Below are positions 50,900 to 61,328 of a stretch of 64,000 nt of DNA, piece after piece. Each line of letters starts with the position of its first letter. Position 1 is the first letter of the stretch. The notes beneath the pieces were generated by a model, which was not told where the DNA came from, made no database searches, and saw only the letters and a list, made by a program, of their open reading frames with translations. Made by a program: the position numbers and the translations under genes. The DNA comes from Bradyrhizobium sp. JYMT SZCCT0428 (GTDB lineage: Bacteria; Pseudomonadota; Alphaproteobacteria; Rhizobiales; Xanthobacteraceae), in contig NZ_JAFCLS010000007.1 in assembly GCF_018131075.1 (NCBI RefSeq), positions 124,001 through 188,000 of the forward strand, written 5' to 3'.

Positions 50900-51631
50900 C
50901 TATGAAGTCTTGATCGTGTGGATGCCGCATTCTGTCTTGGCGCGGCCACGCCAGCGACCGGCACGCGCGTCTTCATCCGGCGAGGTCCGGCTGCTGCACG
51001 GCATGCATCCGACCGACGGGTAACCGGACGCCACCAGCGGATGCGGCGGCAGGTTTGCGAGTTTGTAGATCGCCTCGATGTCTTCGCGCGCGACATTGGC
51101 GAACGGGTTGAATTTCAGCCTGACGCCGTCGTCTTCGACGACCGCCATCTCGGCGCGCAGGCCGCCCTGGAAGCGCTTGCGGCCGTTGATCCAGGCCGAG
51201 AACGGCGCCAACGCCCGCGCCAGCGGCTCGACTTTGCGGATACGGCAGCAGGCGTCGGGATCGGAGAACCACAATTCGCGGTCCGGATCCTCGCGCAACA
51301 AGGTTTCTTCCAGCGGCTTGATCGAGCGGACGTCGCGCAGGCCAAGCGTAGCGATCAACGTGTCGCGATAGGCCAGCGTCTCCTCGAACAGCCAGCCGGT
51401 GTCGAGGAAGATCACGGGAATCGCCGGATCGACGTCTGCCATCACCTTGAGCAGTGCCGCCGATTCGGTGCCGAACGACGAGACCACCGCCAATTTCTCG
51501 CGGCCGACCGTCTTCAACGCCGTTTCAATGACTTCCGCGGGCGAAGCGCTGCGGAGCGCGCGATCGAGCGCCTGCGCCGGCGACAGGTCCAAAGCTTTCT
51601 CTGTCACTGCCTGGGGTACGAGCGCGTTCAC
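50900..51631 (-). CDS. cysH: Assimilatory adenylyl-sulfate (APS) reductase, Fe-S type
   Basis: Reduces APS to sulfite with thioredoxin. 243 aa. PAPS-reductase-type core (AVVSSFGTESAALL; PVIFLDTGWLFEET; RIRKVEPL). Two cysteine pairs, DACCRIRK and VGCMPCSS, are the four [4Fe-4S] ligands that mark APS rather than PAPS reductases, and ECGIH at the C-terminus carries the catalytic Cys. Its ATG overlaps the stop of DUF934 by four nt. Confidence 0.93.
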   Translation of the reverse strand: MNALVPQAVTEKALDLSPAQALDRALRSASPAEVIETALKTVGREKLAVVSSFGTESAALLKVMADVDPAIPVIFLDTGWLFEETLAYRDTLIATLGLRDVRSIKPLEETLLREDPDRELWFSDPDACCRIRKVEPLARALAPFSAWINGRKRFQGGLRAEMAVVEDDGVRLKFNPFANVAREDIEAIYKLANLPPHPLVASGYPSVGCMPCSSRTSPDEDARAGRWRGRAKTECGIHTIKTS

Positions 51632-52143
51632 TGGCCGGCACTCTCCGAATGACGCAGCTGCATCCGCCGATGCAGCGCGGTGAGGCGGCCGTCGCCGGTC
51701 GGCTGGTAGAACACCGAGTAGCTCTTTGCGGTAGAGGCAAACGCTTCGGCGTCGCTGTCCTTTTTCACCTCGAACGTGTCGAAGCCGGCGCGCAGCATGA
51801 ACACGAACTGGTCGCGCAGCACCTGACCGGTGGCGCGCAGTTCGCCGTCGAAGCCGTGACGTTCGCGCAGCAGGCGCGCCTGGCTGTAGGCGCGGCCGTC
51901 GCGGAACGAGGGAAACATCAGCGCCACCGCGTCCAGCCGGCCGAGATATGGCACGAGATCGTCGAGGTCGCGGTTGTTCGGCCAGATCACGCCGACCTTG
52001 CCGGCGCGCTTCAGAAGGCCTTCCGGATCCTCGAGGAACCGCGCCGCCGGAATGAGGATCGCGCCATCGCCGGGCAACTCGGCACCGTCGGCCACATGGA
52101 CGAACAGATCGGTGGTGATTCTACCCTGCTTAACGAGTGGCAT
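51628..52143 (-). CDS. DUF934 protein of the sulfite-reductase operon
   Basis: 171 aa from ATG 52143, chosen as the start right before the family's MPLVKQGRI. It overlaps cysI by 14 nt and cysH by 4 nt, so translation is coupled to both. Regions LDAVALMFPSFRDGRAYSQARLLR and QFVFMLRAGFDTFEV are conserved in DUF934. The family is annotated as an oxidoreductase but its reaction is not established; constant linkage to CysI points to a helper role such as electron supply. Confidence 0.88.
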   Translation of the reverse strand: MPLVKQGRITTDLFVHVADGAELPGDGAILIPAARFLEDPEGLLKRAGKVGVIWPNNRDLDDLVPYLGRLDAVALMFPSFRDGRAYSQARLLRERHGFDGELRATGQVLRDQFVFMLRAGFDTFEVKKDSDAEAFASTAKSYSVFYQPTGDGRLTALHRRMQLRHSESAGQ

Positions 52144-53785
52144 AGACCCGCTCCTTGAATGGCTCGACACCCAGGCGCTTCACCGCATCCACGAACAACT
52201 CCTCGGGGCGGTCGCGCAGTGCGAGATAGGCTTCGACAATATCCTCGATCACGTCGGCGACTTCCGCGTAGGGAATCGCCGGGCCGATCAGCGTCCCCAT
52301 CTGCGCGCCCTCGTCGGCGCGGCCGCCGATGGTGATCTGGTAAAACTCCTCGCCGTTCTTCTCGACGCCGAGAATGCCGATGTGACCGACGTGGTGATGC
52401 CCGCAGGCATTGATGCAGCCGGAGATGTTGATGTGCAGCCGGCCGATCAGCTCGGCGGTGTCGTGATTGGCGAAGCGACGGGTCAGCTCCTGCGCGATCG
52501 GGATCGAGCGCGCATTGGCCAGCGAGCAATAGTCCAGCCCGGGGCAGGCGATGATGTCGGTGACCAGATTGACATTCGGCGTCGCGAGCCCGATCCGGTC
52601 GAGCGCCTTCCATAGCTGCGGCAGGTCGCGCTTGGCGACATGCGGCAGGCACAGATTCTGTTCGTGGCCGACGCGGATTTCGCCGAAGGAGTAGCGGTCG
52701 GCGAGATCGGCGACCGCGTCCATCTGGTCGGAGGTGGCGTCGCCGGGCGGTGCGCCCACCGGCTTCAGCGAGATCGTCACGATCGAATAGCCCTGGACCT
52801 TGTGCGGGAACACGGAGTTCCTGCGCCAGCGCTCGAACAGCGGGTCATGCGCGGCCTGTTTCAGCTCGTCCGGCATGTGCGGCAGCTTTTCATAGGCCGG
52901 ATAGGAGAAGCGCGAACGCACCTCCTCGATGACGGAATGGTCGAGCGTCAATCCGACGTCGCCCATCTGCCTCCATTCCTCGTCGACCTCGCGCGCGAAC
53001 TTCTCGATGCCGAGCTCGTGCACCAGGATCTTGATGCGGGCCTTGTAGATGTTGTCGCGGCGGCCGTACTGGTTGTAGACGCGCAGGATCGCCTCGACAT
53101 AGCTCAGGATGTCGCGGCCGTGCACGAACGGCTTGATGGTCTTGCCGATGAACGGCGTGCGGCCAAGGCCGCCGCCGACCAGCACCTCAAAGCCGGTTTC
53201 GCCTTCCGCGTTCTTGTACAGGCGCAGCCCGATGTCGTGCACCTTGATCGCCGCGCGGTCGTGCTCGGATGCCGTGATCGCGATCTTGAACTTGCGCGGC
53301 AGGAACGAGAATTCCGGATGCAGCGTGGTGTGCTGGCGCAGGATTTCCGACCAGATGCGGGGATCCTCGACCTCGCCCGGCGCGACGCCGGCCCATTGGT
53401 CAGAGGTGACGTTGCGCATGTTGTTGCCGGAGGTCTGCATCGCGTGGATGCCGACCTCGGCAAGGTCCGCGAGCGCGTCCGGCAATTCGGCGAGCTTGAT
53501 CCAGTTGAACTGGATGTTCTGCCTTGTGGTGAAATGGCCATAGCCGCGGTCGTAGCGGCGTCCGACACGGGCCAGCGCGCGCAACTGCTTGGACGACAGC
53601 GTGCCATAGGGGATCGCGACGCGGAACATGTAGGCGTGCAGTTGCAGATAGACGCCGTTCTGCAGGCGCAGCATCTTGAATTCGTCCTCGGTGAGTTCGC
53701 CGGAGAGGCGGCGCTTCACCTGGTCGCGGAATTCAGACACGCGTTCGTTGATCAGCGTGCGATCGAGTTCGTCATATGCGTACAT
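52130..53785 (-). CDS. cysI: Sulfite reductase hemoprotein (ferredoxin-type nitrite/sulfite reductase family)
   Basis: 551 aa. Reduces sulfite to sulfide with siroheme and a [4Fe-4S] cluster. Two tandem repeats of the NIR_SIR fold; GHFTTRQNIQFNWIKL in the first, and the cluster/siroheme ligands CPGLDYCSLA and GCINACGHHHVGHIG in the second. No flavoprotein (CysJ) partner gene is near, so electrons likely come from ferredoxin or via DUF934. Part of the cysG-DUF2849-cysI-DUF934-cysH operon. Confidence 0.93.
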   Translation of the reverse strand: MYAYDELDRTLINERVSEFRDQVKRRLSGELTEDEFKMLRLQNGVYLQLHAYMFRVAIPYGTLSSKQLRALARVGRRYDRGYGHFTTRQNIQFNWIKLAELPDALADLAEVGIHAMQTSGNNMRNVTSDQWAGVAPGEVEDPRIWSEILRQHTTLHPEFSFLPRKFKIAITASEHDRAAIKVHDIGLRLYKNAEGETGFEVLVGGGLGRTPFIGKTIKPFVHGRDILSYVEAILRVYNQYGRRDNIYKARIKILVHELGIEKFAREVDEEWRQMGDVGLTLDHSVIEEVRSRFSYPAYEKLPHMPDELKQAAHDPLFERWRRNSVFPHKVQGYSIVTISLKPVGAPPGDATSDQMDAVADLADRYSFGEIRVGHEQNLCLPHVAKRDLPQLWKALDRIGLATPNVNLVTDIIACPGLDYCSLANARSIPIAQELTRRFANHDTAELIGRLHINISGCINACGHHHVGHIGILGVEKNGEEFYQITIGGRADEGAQMGTLIGPAIPYAEVADVIEDIVEAYLALRDRPEELFVDAVKRLGVEPFKERVYATR

Positions 53786-53797
53786 GATGGATGCGCC

Positions 53798-54115
53798 TTA
53801 CGCCGGAACCGGAAGCAGATCGATGGTGAGGCCTTCCGACCGGATATGTTCGCGGAGATTGCCGGGCTTGATCTCGCCGCCGTCCTTGAGCTCGACCGGC
53901 GCGATATAGGGGCCGATCGCGCCGACGTCATCGGCGGTCGCTTCATTAAGCAGTGTCCGCGCCTCATCCGAGGTGCGCACGATCGCGGCGTCCGAAAGGT
54001 TCGCCGACCAGCCTTGCTGCGCGGTGCGATAGATCACGACACCATCCCAGGTGCGGTTGGCGGTGACCATCGAGGGCCCCGTGATCTTGATCTTTTGTTG
54101 TAACGGAGAAGTCAT
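53798..54115 (-). CDS. DUF2849 protein of the sulfate-assimilation operon
   Basis: 105 aa from ATG 54115, overlapping the stop of cysG by four nt. Small mixed fold beginning QKIKITGPSMVTANRTWDG and with VIYRTAQQGWSANLSDA; no signal or helices. Conserved between cysG and cysI in many alphaproteobacteria. Function unknown. Confidence 0.88.
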   Translation of the reverse strand: MTSPLQQKIKITGPSMVTANRTWDGVVIYRTAQQGWSANLSDAAIVRTSDEARTLLNEATADDVGAIGPYIAPVELKDGGEIKPGNLREHIRSEGLTIDLLPVPA

Positions 54116-55548
54116 TCTGCAGCATCCCTCAATTCGGAGATCACTTGATCGAGATCTGATTGGCGCCATGGTGCGGAATGCGCGACCACGTCGCCGATGA
54201 TGAGGACGGCGGGACCGCCGTCGATTTGCTCGACCAGCGCCGGCAAATGTTCGAGCGTGCCGACCACCGCCTGGGCGTCCGGCCGCGTCACCCGCGCGAA
54301 CACGCCGACCGGCGTTTGCGGCAAGCGGCCGGCGGCGAGCAGGCCCGCACGGATCGCGGGTGCCGCGGTCATGCCCATATAGACCACGATGGTCATCTTC
54401 TTGTCGGTCAGCACCGACCAGTCGACGGTCTCGGCATCCCTCGCCTTGTGGGCGGTGAGGAAGGTGATGCGCAGCGCCTCGTGGCGATAGGTCAGCGGCG
54501 CCTCGAATTGCGCGGCGGCGCCGAGGCCTGCAGTGATGCCCGGCACCACCGAATAGGCGACGCCGGCCGCGCGCAACACTTCGATTTCCTCGCCGCCGCG
54601 GCCGAAGATGAAGGGATCGCCGCCCTTCAACCGCACCGCGCGCTGGCCTGACCTGGCTGCCTCGATCAGCAGCTTGTTGATCGCATCCTGGCCGATGCCG
54701 GGCTTGCCGACGCGGCGGCCGACCGGAATGCGCGAGGCATCGCGGCGCACGCGATCGAGAATTTCCGGCGATACCAGTTCGTCATAAAAAACGACGTCGG
54801 CGTCCTGCAGCGCGCGCAGCGCCTTGATGGTGAGCAGATCCGGATCGCCCGGCCCGGCGCCGACCAGCGTCACCCGGCCGTCGGCCTTGCCCTGATCATT
54901 GGCACCGGCAAAAGCGGAAGGGTTCGCGATCGCCTGCAGTTGCTTCTCGGCTTCGTCCTTGCGCCCGGCCAGAACAAGCGCGCCGATCGGACCGTCGATC
55001 ACGCGTTCCCAGAAACGCCGGCGCAAAGAAAATTCGGGGATCCGCGCATGCATCGCCTTGCGAAAACCGCCGATGAAGCTGGCGAGGTCGCCGATCCGCG
55101 CCGGCAGGACAGCCTCGATAGACTCTCGCACGCGGCGCGCCACGACAGGCGAAGTGCCGCCGGTGCCGACGGCAACGACGACGTCGCCGCGATCGACGAT
55201 GGCGGGAAAGATGAAAGTCGAATGGACGAGGTCGTCCATCACGTTGACGGGCAGGCCGACCGCCTTGGCGCGTGCCGACATTGCCACGCCGATGTCGCCG
55301 GCACCGGCGCAGAGGATCGCGATCACATCAGCCAGATCGGCGGTGAGCGGATCACCGGCATCAGGCTCGATCCGCGCCACGTCGTCAGCGGCAAGGCCGG
55401 AGAGGTCCTGATCGCCGTCAGTCGCGAACCAGCGGACCTGCGCACCGGCAGCGGCGAGCAACCGCAATTTGGCGCGTGCGAGGTCGCCCGCTCCAACGAG
55501 CAGCACCTTGCCGCTTTGCAAATCCAGAAACACAGGCAGATAGCGCAT
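54112..55548 (-). CDS. cysG: Siroheme synthase, trifunctional
   Basis: 478 aa. N-terminal dehydrogenase/ferrochelatase domain (residues 1-200; LLVGAGDLARAKLRLL NAD-binding loop) fused to a uroporphyrinogen III methyltransferase domain (215-460; GAGPGDPDLLTIKALRALQ, VVPGITAGLGAA, and RLKGGDPFIFGRGGEE). Supplies siroheme to CysI. First gene of the minus-strand operon, divergent from cysD. Confidence 0.95.
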   Translation of the reverse strand: MRYLPVFLDLQSGKVLLVGAGDLARAKLRLLAAAGAQVRWFATDGDQDLSGLAADDVARIEPDAGDPLTADLADVIAILCAGAGDIGVAMSARAKAVGLPVNVMDDLVHSTFIFPAIVDRGDVVVAVGTGGTSPVVARRVRESIEAVLPARIGDLASFIGGFRKAMHARIPEFSLRRRFWERVIDGPIGALVLAGRKDEAEKQLQAIANPSAFAGANDQGKADGRVTLVGAGPGDPDLLTIKALRALQDADVVFYDELVSPEILDRVRRDASRIPVGRRVGKPGIGQDAINKLLIEAARSGQRAVRLKGGDPFIFGRGGEEIEVLRAAGVAYSVVPGITAGLGAAAQFEAPLTYRHEALRITFLTAHKARDAETVDWSVLTDKKMTIVVYMGMTAAPAIRAGLLAAGRLPQTPVGVFARVTRPDAQAVVGTLEHLPALVEQIDGGPAVLIIGDVVAHSAPWRQSDLDQVISELRDAAE

Positions 55549-55561
55549 CAGATACTCGCTT

Positions 55562-55575
55562 CCCCAAATTTGGGG
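55562..55575. promoter_or_regulatory. Perfect 14-bp palindrome in the divergent cysG/cysD promoter
   Basis: CCCCAAATTTGGGG, fully symmetric, 13 bp upstream of the cysG start codon. Position would let a bound protein block or control the cysG operon. No known regulator can be assigned from sequence. Confidence 0.55.
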
Positions 55576-55617
55576 TTGACTGAAATTATTTTCTATTTAT
55601 CTCTGGATCAAGGCCAA

Positions 55618-55644
55618 AAAAGAGAAAATTATTCCTTCTCTTTT
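55618..55644. promoter_or_regulatory. AT-rich inverted repeat in the cysG/cysD intergenic region
   Basis: Arms AAAAGAGAA (55618-55626) and TTCTCTTTT (55636-55644), nine bases each with a 9-nt spacer, in an AT-rich stretch unlike the surrounding GC-rich DNA. About 48 bp upstream of cysD. A LysR-type (CysB-like) regulator would be a natural candidate. Confidence 0.55.
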
Positions 55645-55691
55645 GCAGCGCAACTTTAGAATTTTTCCACTCTCAAGTCCAAGGCCAAGAG

Positions 55692-56597
55692 ATGCATCTT
55701 CTCAACAAGGAATCCGGCGGACACGGGTTGCAGCCCGCGGCCTTCAACCAGACCTCATCCGCGCCCAAAATTCTGGCCCATGGGCAGCTGCCGCCGCCCT
55801 CGATGGACCATCTCGACGAGCTCGAGGCGCAGAGCATCTACATCCTGCGCGAGGCGTTCGCGCGGTTGAAGAAGCTGGCGCTGCTGTGGTCGCTGGGCAA
55901 GGATTCCAACGTCATGATCTGGCTGGCGCGCAAGGCCTTCTTCGGCCGCGTGCCGTTCCCGGCTTTGCATGTCGACACCGGCAAGAAATTTGCCGAGATG
56001 TACGCGTTCCGCGATCGCTTCGGCAAGGAATGGGAGCTCGATCTCAAGATCGAACCGTGCCCGCCGATCGACGCCGTCGACCCGACATTGCCGCCGGCCG
56101 CGCGCTCCGCCGCGCGCAAGACCGAAGGCCTCAAATGGGCGCTGACCAAATACGGTTTTGACGGATTGATCGCCGGCATTCGCCGCGACGAGGAAGCCAC
56201 CCGCGCCAAGGAGCGGGTGTTCTCGCCGCGCGGCATCGAAGGCGGCTGGGACGTGCGCGATCAGCCCCCGGAATTCTGGGACCATTTCAACGCCTCGCCG
56301 CCGCAAGGCGCGCATTTGCGCATCCACCCGATCCTGCATTGGACCGAGGCCGACATCTGGGCCTACACCAAGCGTGAGAACATTCCGATCATCCCGCTGT
56401 ATCTGTCGAAGGACGGCAAGCGCTATCGCTCGCTGGGCGATCAGGACATCACCAATCCGGTGGCGTCGACCGCTTCCAGCATCGATGAGATCCTGACCGA
56501 ACTCGACGGCACCAGGGTGCCGGAACGTGCGGGCCGCGCGCTCGATCACGAAACCGAAGATGCATTCGAGCGGCTGCGTGTCGCCGGCTATCTCTGA
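55692..56597 (+). CDS. cysD: Sulfate adenylyltransferase subunit 2
   Basis: 301 aa PP-loop ATP pyrophosphatase; makes APS from sulfate and ATP together with CysN. Core AQSIYILREAF, PP-loop WSLGKDSNVMIWLARKAF, LHVDTGKKFAEMYAFRD and GIRRDEEATRAKERVFS. Start ATG 55692. 24 nt upstream of cysNC. Confidence 0.95.
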   Translation: MHLLNKESGGHGLQPAAFNQTSSAPKILAHGQLPPPSMDHLDELEAQSIYILREAFARLKKLALLWSLGKDSNVMIWLARKAFFGRVPFPALHVDTGKKFAEMYAFRDRFGKEWELDLKIEPCPPIDAVDPTLPPAARSAARKTEGLKWALTKYGFDGLIAGIRRDEEATRAKERVFSPRGIEGGWDVRDQPPEFWDHFNASPPQGAHLRIHPILHWTEADIWAYTKRENIPIIPLYLSKDGKRYRSLGDQDITNPVASTASSIDEILTELDGTRVPERAGRALDHETEDAFERLRVAGYL

Positions 56598-56621
56598 CGG
56601 ACATTAGGTGTGAGTGCTGCG

Positions 56622-58538
56622 ATGAACATGATCCTCCCCTCAAGCGTATTGGCGACACCCAACGGCACGACGCGGCCACAGATTCGCATCGTCATCGTCG
56701 GCCATGTCGACCATGGCAAATCGACCCTGGTCGGCCGCCTGTTGCATGAAACCGGCAGCCTGCCCGAAGGCAAGCTGGAAATGCTCAAAGCCGTCAGCGC
56801 ACGGCGCGGCATGCCGTTCGAATGGTCGTTCCTGCTCGATGCGCTGCAAACCGAACGCGACCAGGGCATCACCATCGACACCACGCAGATCCGCTTCCGC
56901 ACCATGTCGCGCGACGTGGTGCTGATCGATGCGCCCGGCCATGCCGAATTCCTGCGCAACATGATCACCGGCGCCTCGCAGGCCGACGGCGCGGTGCTGA
57001 TCATCGACGCGCTGGAAGGCGTGCGCGACCAGACAAGGCGGCACGGCTATCTGCTGCATCTGCTCGGCATCAAGCAGGTCACCGTCGTCGTCAATAAAAT
57101 GGACCGCGTCGATTTCAGCGCCGATCGTTTCAAGGAGATCAGCGACGAAATCTCGGCGCATCTGATCGGCCTCGGCGTGACGCCGTCGGCGGTGATTCCG
57201 ATTTCCGCGCGCGACGGCGACGGCGTTGCCGAACGCACGCCGCGGATCTCGTGGTACCAGGGGCCGAGCGTCGTCGAGGCGCTCGATGCGCTCGAACCGG
57301 CACGGCCGCTGGAGCAGCTCGCGCTGCGGCTGCCGGTGCAGGCGATCTACAAATTCGACGATCGCCGCATCGTCGCCGGCCGCATCGAATCCGGCAGTCT
57401 CAGCGCCGGCGATGAGATCGTCATCATGCCCGCCGGCAAGATCGCGAAGATCAAGACCGTCGAGAGCTGGCCGGTAACTCCCGTCAACGGCAGCCACGGC
57501 GCCGGCCGCTCGGTCGGCATCACGCTCGACCGCGAATTGTTCATCGAACGCGGCGACGTCATCGCCCATGCCGGCGCGACCCCGCGCGATACGCGGCGGA
57601 TTCGCGCCCGGATTTTCTGGCTGCACGACAAACCGCTCGCCAAGGGCGAGCAGATCCTGATCCGCCTCGGCACCCGCGAAAGCCGCGCTCACGTGGTCGC
57701 GATCGAGAAGGCGGTCGATCCCGGCGAACTCTCCAATGAGGAGACCAAGTCGATCGCGCGCAATCACGTCGGCGAAATCGACATTTCGCTGGCGCAGCCG
57801 GTCGCAGCCGATCCCTATCAGGACAATCCGCGCACCGGACGGCTGGTGATCGAGGTCAATGGCCGCATTGCCGGCGGTGGTCTCGTGCTGTCGGTCGACG
57901 CCGGACAACGTGCCGTCCCGATCGACATCGTCCCCGTTGAGTCCGCGCTGCGTCCCGAAGAGCGTTCGGCGCGCTATCACCATAACGGCGCGGTAATCTG
58001 GCTGACGGGCTTGCCCGGTTCGGGCAAATCGACGCTGGCCCGCGCGCTGGAGCGACGGCTGTTCTCTCGCGGCGGTTCACCGATCCTGCTCGACGGCGAT
58101 ACCCTGCGTGCCGGCCTCAACAACGATCTGGGCTTTTCGCCACAGGATCGCAGCGAAAACATTCGCCGCCTCGCGGAAGTCGCCACCCATCTGGCGCGCA
58201 ACGGCCACGTCGCGATCGTCGCCGCGGTTTCGCCCGCGATTGCCGATCGCGCAGTGGCGCGCCGCATCGCCGATACCGCCTTCCGCGAAATCCATGTCGC
58301 CGCTCCTGCCGAGGTGTGCGAGAGCCGCGATCCCAAAGGCCACTATGCCAAGGCCCGTGCCGGCACGCTCCCCTCGTTCACGGGGATCACCAACGACTAC
58401 CAGCCGCCGGCGAGTTGCGAATTGCGGATCGACACCTCAACCCGGACGGTGGCCGATGCCACCGACGCGATCGAGCGGATGCTGGCGGAGAGCGGCGTTC
58501 TGTTCGACGAACTGGTGGATCTGGCGGCCAATATCTGA
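56622..58538 (+). CDS. cysN: Bifunctional sulfate adenylyltransferase subunit 1 / APS kinase (CysNC fusion)
   Basis: 638 aa. N-terminal GTPase of the EF-Tu type ([36 protein letters not shown]) that drives CysD, with domains 2 and 3 to about 440; then an APS kinase domain (about 450-635) with [20 protein letters not shown] and [13 protein letters not shown] 56622 is chosen; a GTG at 56610 sits too close to AGG. Makes PAPS as well as APS, though the Fe-S CysH here uses APS directly. Confidence 0.94.
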   Translation: MNMILPSSVLATPNGTTRPQIRIVIVGHVDHGKSTLVGRLLHETGSLPEGKLEMLKAVSARRGMPFEWSFLLDALQTERDQGITIDTTQIRFRTMSRDVVLIDAPGHAEFLRNMITGASQADGAVLIIDALEGVRDQTRRHGYLLHLLGIKQVTVVVNKMDRVDFSADRFKEISDEISAHLIGLGVTPSAVIPISARDGDGVAERTPRISWYQGPSVVEALDALEPARPLEQLALRLPVQAIYKFDDRRIVAGRIESGSLSAGDEIVIMPAGKIAKIKTVESWPVTPVNGSHGAGRSVGITLDRELFIERGDVIAHAGATPRDTRRIRARIFWLHDKPLAKGEQILIRLGTRESRAHVVAIEKAVDPGELSNEETKSIARNHVGEIDISLAQPVAADPYQDNPRTGRLVIEVNGRIAGGGLVLSVDAGQRAVPIDIVPVESALRPEERSARYHHNGAVIWLTGLPGSGKSTLARALERRLFSRGGSPILLDGDTLRAGLNNDLGFSPQDRSENIRRLAEVATHLARNGHVAIVAAVSPAIADRAVARRIADTAFREIHVAAPAEVCESRDPKGHYAKARAGTLPSFTGITNDYQPPASCELRIDTSTRTVADATDAIERMLAESGVLFDELVDLAANI

Positions 58539-58600
58539 AGCGTTTTCAAGCGAAGTGGGCACCGGTTCGCGTCAAGAAAGCGCGTCAAATCAAGAATCTA
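58539..58600 (+). repeat. AAGCGTTTTC..CAAATCAAGAATCT dispersed repeat
   Basis: Begins AGCGTTTTCAAGCGAAGTGG then GCACCGGTTCGCGTCAAGAA directly at the cysNC stop codon. Same element in reverse at 35670-35731 and a fragment at 31875. Confidence 0.72.
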
Positions 58601-58602
58601 GG

Positions 58603-58632
58603 GCTCCGTTCCGATTTCCATCGGAACGGAGC
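58603..58632 (+). terminator. Strong hairpin after cysNC, possible terminator
   Basis: Perfect 13-bp stem GCTCCGTTCCGAT/ATCGGAACGGAGC with a TTCC loop, followed by TCTAGGCTTTTTGGGG. A T run follows after 8 nt. Often continuous with the AAGCGTTTTC element. Confidence 0.6.
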
Positions 58633-58770
58633 TCTAGGCTTTTTGGGGCCTTCTCATCGACCCGGCTTTAGCGCTAAAAGGCAGTTGAAAACTGCCCTTT
58701 GGCGCGCTTTTTGCTGCTTTCATCCCTGAAAGCCACCCATCAACGCCGTTTCTGCCCGAGAAAGCCCATC

Positions 58771-60930
58771 ATGAATCGTGTCGATGCCCACGGATTGAAG
58801 ATCGCCCCTGAACTGTTCGATTTCATCGCCAAGGAGGCGACCCCCAAAACCGGGATTTCCCCCGACGCATTCTGGGCCGGGCTTGCCGCCATCATCGCCA
58901 AGTTGGGACCGAAAAACCGCGAACTGCTCGCCGTCCGCGACGCGCTGCAGGCCAAGATCGACGGCTGGCACCGCGCCAACAAGGGCAAGGCGTTCGACAT
59001 GAACGCCTACACGGCCTTCCTGAAGGAGATCGGCTATCTCTTGCCGGAGCCCGCGACCCACAAGGTCGAGACCGCAAATGTCGACGAGGAAATCGGCAAG
59101 ATCTGCGGACCGCAGCTCGTCGTCCCCCTGACCAACGCCCGCTACGCGCTGAACGCAGCGAATGCCCGCTGGGGCAGCCTGTATGATGCTTTCTACGGCA
59201 CGGATGCGATCCCGCACGATCCGAGTGAGGCTGGCCGCGGCTACAACAAGGCGCGCGGCGACAAGGTGATCGCCAAGGCCAAGGCCTTCCTCGACGCCGC
59301 CGTGCCGCTCGCGACCGGCAGCCACACCAATGTAACCTCCTACAGCGTGATCGCGGGCCAGCTCTCGGCCAAGCTGAGCGGCAACGCCACCGCGCTGAAG
59401 TCAGCCGAACAGTTCGCCGGCTATCTGGGCGATGCCGCCGCGCCGACCGCGATCCTGCTGGTCAACAACGGCATGCATATCGAAATCAAAATCGATCGCA
59501 GCAGCACCATCGGCAAGGACGATCCGGCTGGCGTCGCCGACATGATCCTGGAATCGGCGGTCTCCACCATCCTCGACATGGAAGACAGCGTCGCCGCCGT
59601 CGATGCCGAGGACAAGGTTCTGGTCTATCGCAACACGCTCGGCCTGATGGACGGCACGCTGTCGGCGGATTTCGACAAGGGCGGCAAGACGCTCAAGCGT
59701 TCGCTCAACCCTGACCGCGTCTACAAGACGCCCGACGGCAAGGACCTGACGCTGCACGGCCGCAGTCTGTTGTTGATGCGCAATGTCGGCCATCACATGT
59801 TCACCGACGCGGTTCTGGACTCCAAGGGCGAGGAGATTCCGGAAGGCCTGCTCGATGCCGCGGTCGCCGGCCTGCTAGCGATCCACGATCTCAAGGGCGG
59901 CTCAAAGACCAAGAACAGCCGCACCGGCTCGGTCTATATCGTCAAGCCGAAGATGCACGGCCCCGACGAAGTGGCGCTGACCTGTGAGCTGTTCGGCGAG
60001 GTCGAGAAGCTGCTGTCGCTGCCCGAGAACACCATGAAGGTCGGCATCATGGACGAGGAGCGCCGCACCACGGTCAACCTCAAGGCCTGCATCCAGAACG
60101 CCTCGAAGCGGATCTGCTTCATCAACACCGGCTTCCTCGACCGCACCGGCGACGAGATTCACACCTCGATGGAAGCGGGTCCGATGATCCGCAAGAACGA
60201 CATGAAGGCGCAGCCCTGGATCAAGGCCTATGAAGACTGGAACGTCGACATGGGCCTGATCGACGGCCTGCCCGGCCATGCCCAGATCGGCAAGGGCATG
60301 TGGGCAGCCCCCGACAAGATGGCCGACATGCTGACGCAGAAGCTCGGCCACCCCTCAGCCGGCGCCACCACCGCCTGGGTGCCGTCACCGACCGCCGCTA
60401 CGCTGCACGCGCTGCATTATCACCAGATCAACGTGCAGGCGCGCCAGCAGGAGCTCGCCAAGGGCGGCCAGCGCGCGAAACTGTCCGACATCCTCACCAT
60501 CCCGGTGTCGCAGTCGAACTGGGCCCCCGACGACGTGAAGCAGGAGATCGACAACAACTGCCAGGGCATCCTGGGCTATGTCGTGCGCTGGATCGACCAG
60601 GGCGTCGGCTGCTCCAAGGTGCCTGACATCCACGGCGTCGGCTTGATGGAAGACCGCGCCACCTTGCGCATCTCGGCGCAACATCTGGCGAACTGGTTGC
60701 ATCAGGGCGTCATCACCAAGGATCAGGTGATGGAGTCGCTGAAGCGCATGGCGATCGTGGTCGACGGCCAGAACAAGGACGATGCACTGTACAAGCCGAT
60801 GGCCCCCTCCTTCGACGGCATCGCCTTCAAGGCCGCATGCGATCTGGTGTTCAAGGGCCGCGAGCAGCCGAACGGCTACACCGAGTACATCCTCACCGCC
60901 CGCCGCCGCGAAGCCAAGGCGGCCGGTTGA
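58771..60930 (+). CDS. glcB: Malate synthase G
   Basis: Condenses glyoxylate with acetyl-CoA to malate. 719 aa from ATG 58771, full family length. Core [13 protein letters not shown], an early [10 protein letters not shown] segment, and [21 protein letters not shown], all typical of isoform G; the C-terminal NWLHQGVIT with [13 protein letters not shown] ends the alpha-helical plug. With no isocitrate lyase here, its partner lies elsewhere. Confidence 0.95.
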   Translation: MNRVDAHGLKIAPELFDFIAKEATPKTGISPDAFWAGLAAIIAKLGPKNRELLAVRDALQAKIDGWHRANKGKAFDMNAYTAFLKEIGYLLPEPATHKVETANVDEEIGKICGPQLVVPLTNARYALNAANARWGSLYDAFYGTDAIPHDPSEAGRGYNKARGDKVIAKAKAFLDAAVPLATGSHTNVTSYSVIAGQLSAKLSGNATALKSAEQFAGYLGDAAAPTAILLVNNGMHIEIKIDRSSTIGKDDPAGVADMILESAVSTILDMEDSVAAVDAEDKVLVYRNTLGLMDGTLSADFDKGGKTLKRSLNPDRVYKTPDGKDLTLHGRSLLLMRNVGHHMFTDAVLDSKGEEIPEGLLDAAVAGLLAIHDLKGGSKTKNSRTGSVYIVKPKMHGPDEVALTCELFGEVEKLLSLPENTMKVGIMDEERRTTVNLKACIQNASKRICFINTGFLDRTGDEIHTSMEAGPMIRKNDMKAQPWIKAYEDWNVDMGLIDGLPGHAQIGKGMWAAPDKMADMLTQKLGHPSAGATTAWVPSPTAATLHALHYHQINVQARQQELAKGGQRAKLSDILTIPVSQSNWAPDDVKQEIDNNCQGILGYVVRWIDQGVGCSKVPDIHGVGLMEDRATLRISAQHLANWLHQGVITKDQVMESLKRMAIVVDGQNKDDALYKPMAPSFDGIAFKAACDLVFKGREQPNGYTEYILTARRREAKAAG

Positions 60931-61113
60931 TCGACCGGCCTGAGTTCTGTTCGGATTCAGGCTGGAACCGCGGTTCCGCAGTCGGTCGGACGTCCCGTTC
61001 AAATGCGGGAGGCGACGCGCGATCTTTCGCGCGACTGCCGCTTTGCCGCACGCAGGAACGTTTGGATCGTGCGCCCGTTGAGAATTCATCTCAACTCACA
61101 GGGAGAGATGACG

Positions 61114-61314
61114 ATGGATTGGAACCGGGTTGAAGGAAACTGGAAACAGTTCAAGGGCGCCGCCAAGGAGAAATGGGGCAAGCTCACCGACGACGATCTC
61201 AATGTGATCGAAGGCCGTCGTGAGCAGCTCGAAGGCAAGCTGCAGCAGCGCTATGGCTTCGCCAAGGACCAGATCCGCAAGGACGTGGACGACTGGTTCG
61301 GGACACTGAAATAG
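61114..61314 (+). CDS. CsbD-family stress protein
   Basis: 66 aa from ATG 61114 (GGGAG at 8-nt spacing; ATG 61108 is too close). Canonical CsbD: MDWNRVEGNWKQFKGAAKEK, LTDDDLNVIEGRREQLEGKL and DDWFGTL at the end. General stress protein of unknown molecular function. Followed by a terminator. Confidence 0.92.
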   Translation: MDWNRVEGNWKQFKGAAKEKWGKLTDDDLNVIEGRREQLEGKLQQRYGFAKDQIRKDVDDWFGTLK

Positions 61315-61328
61315 AAACCTCCAAAATG

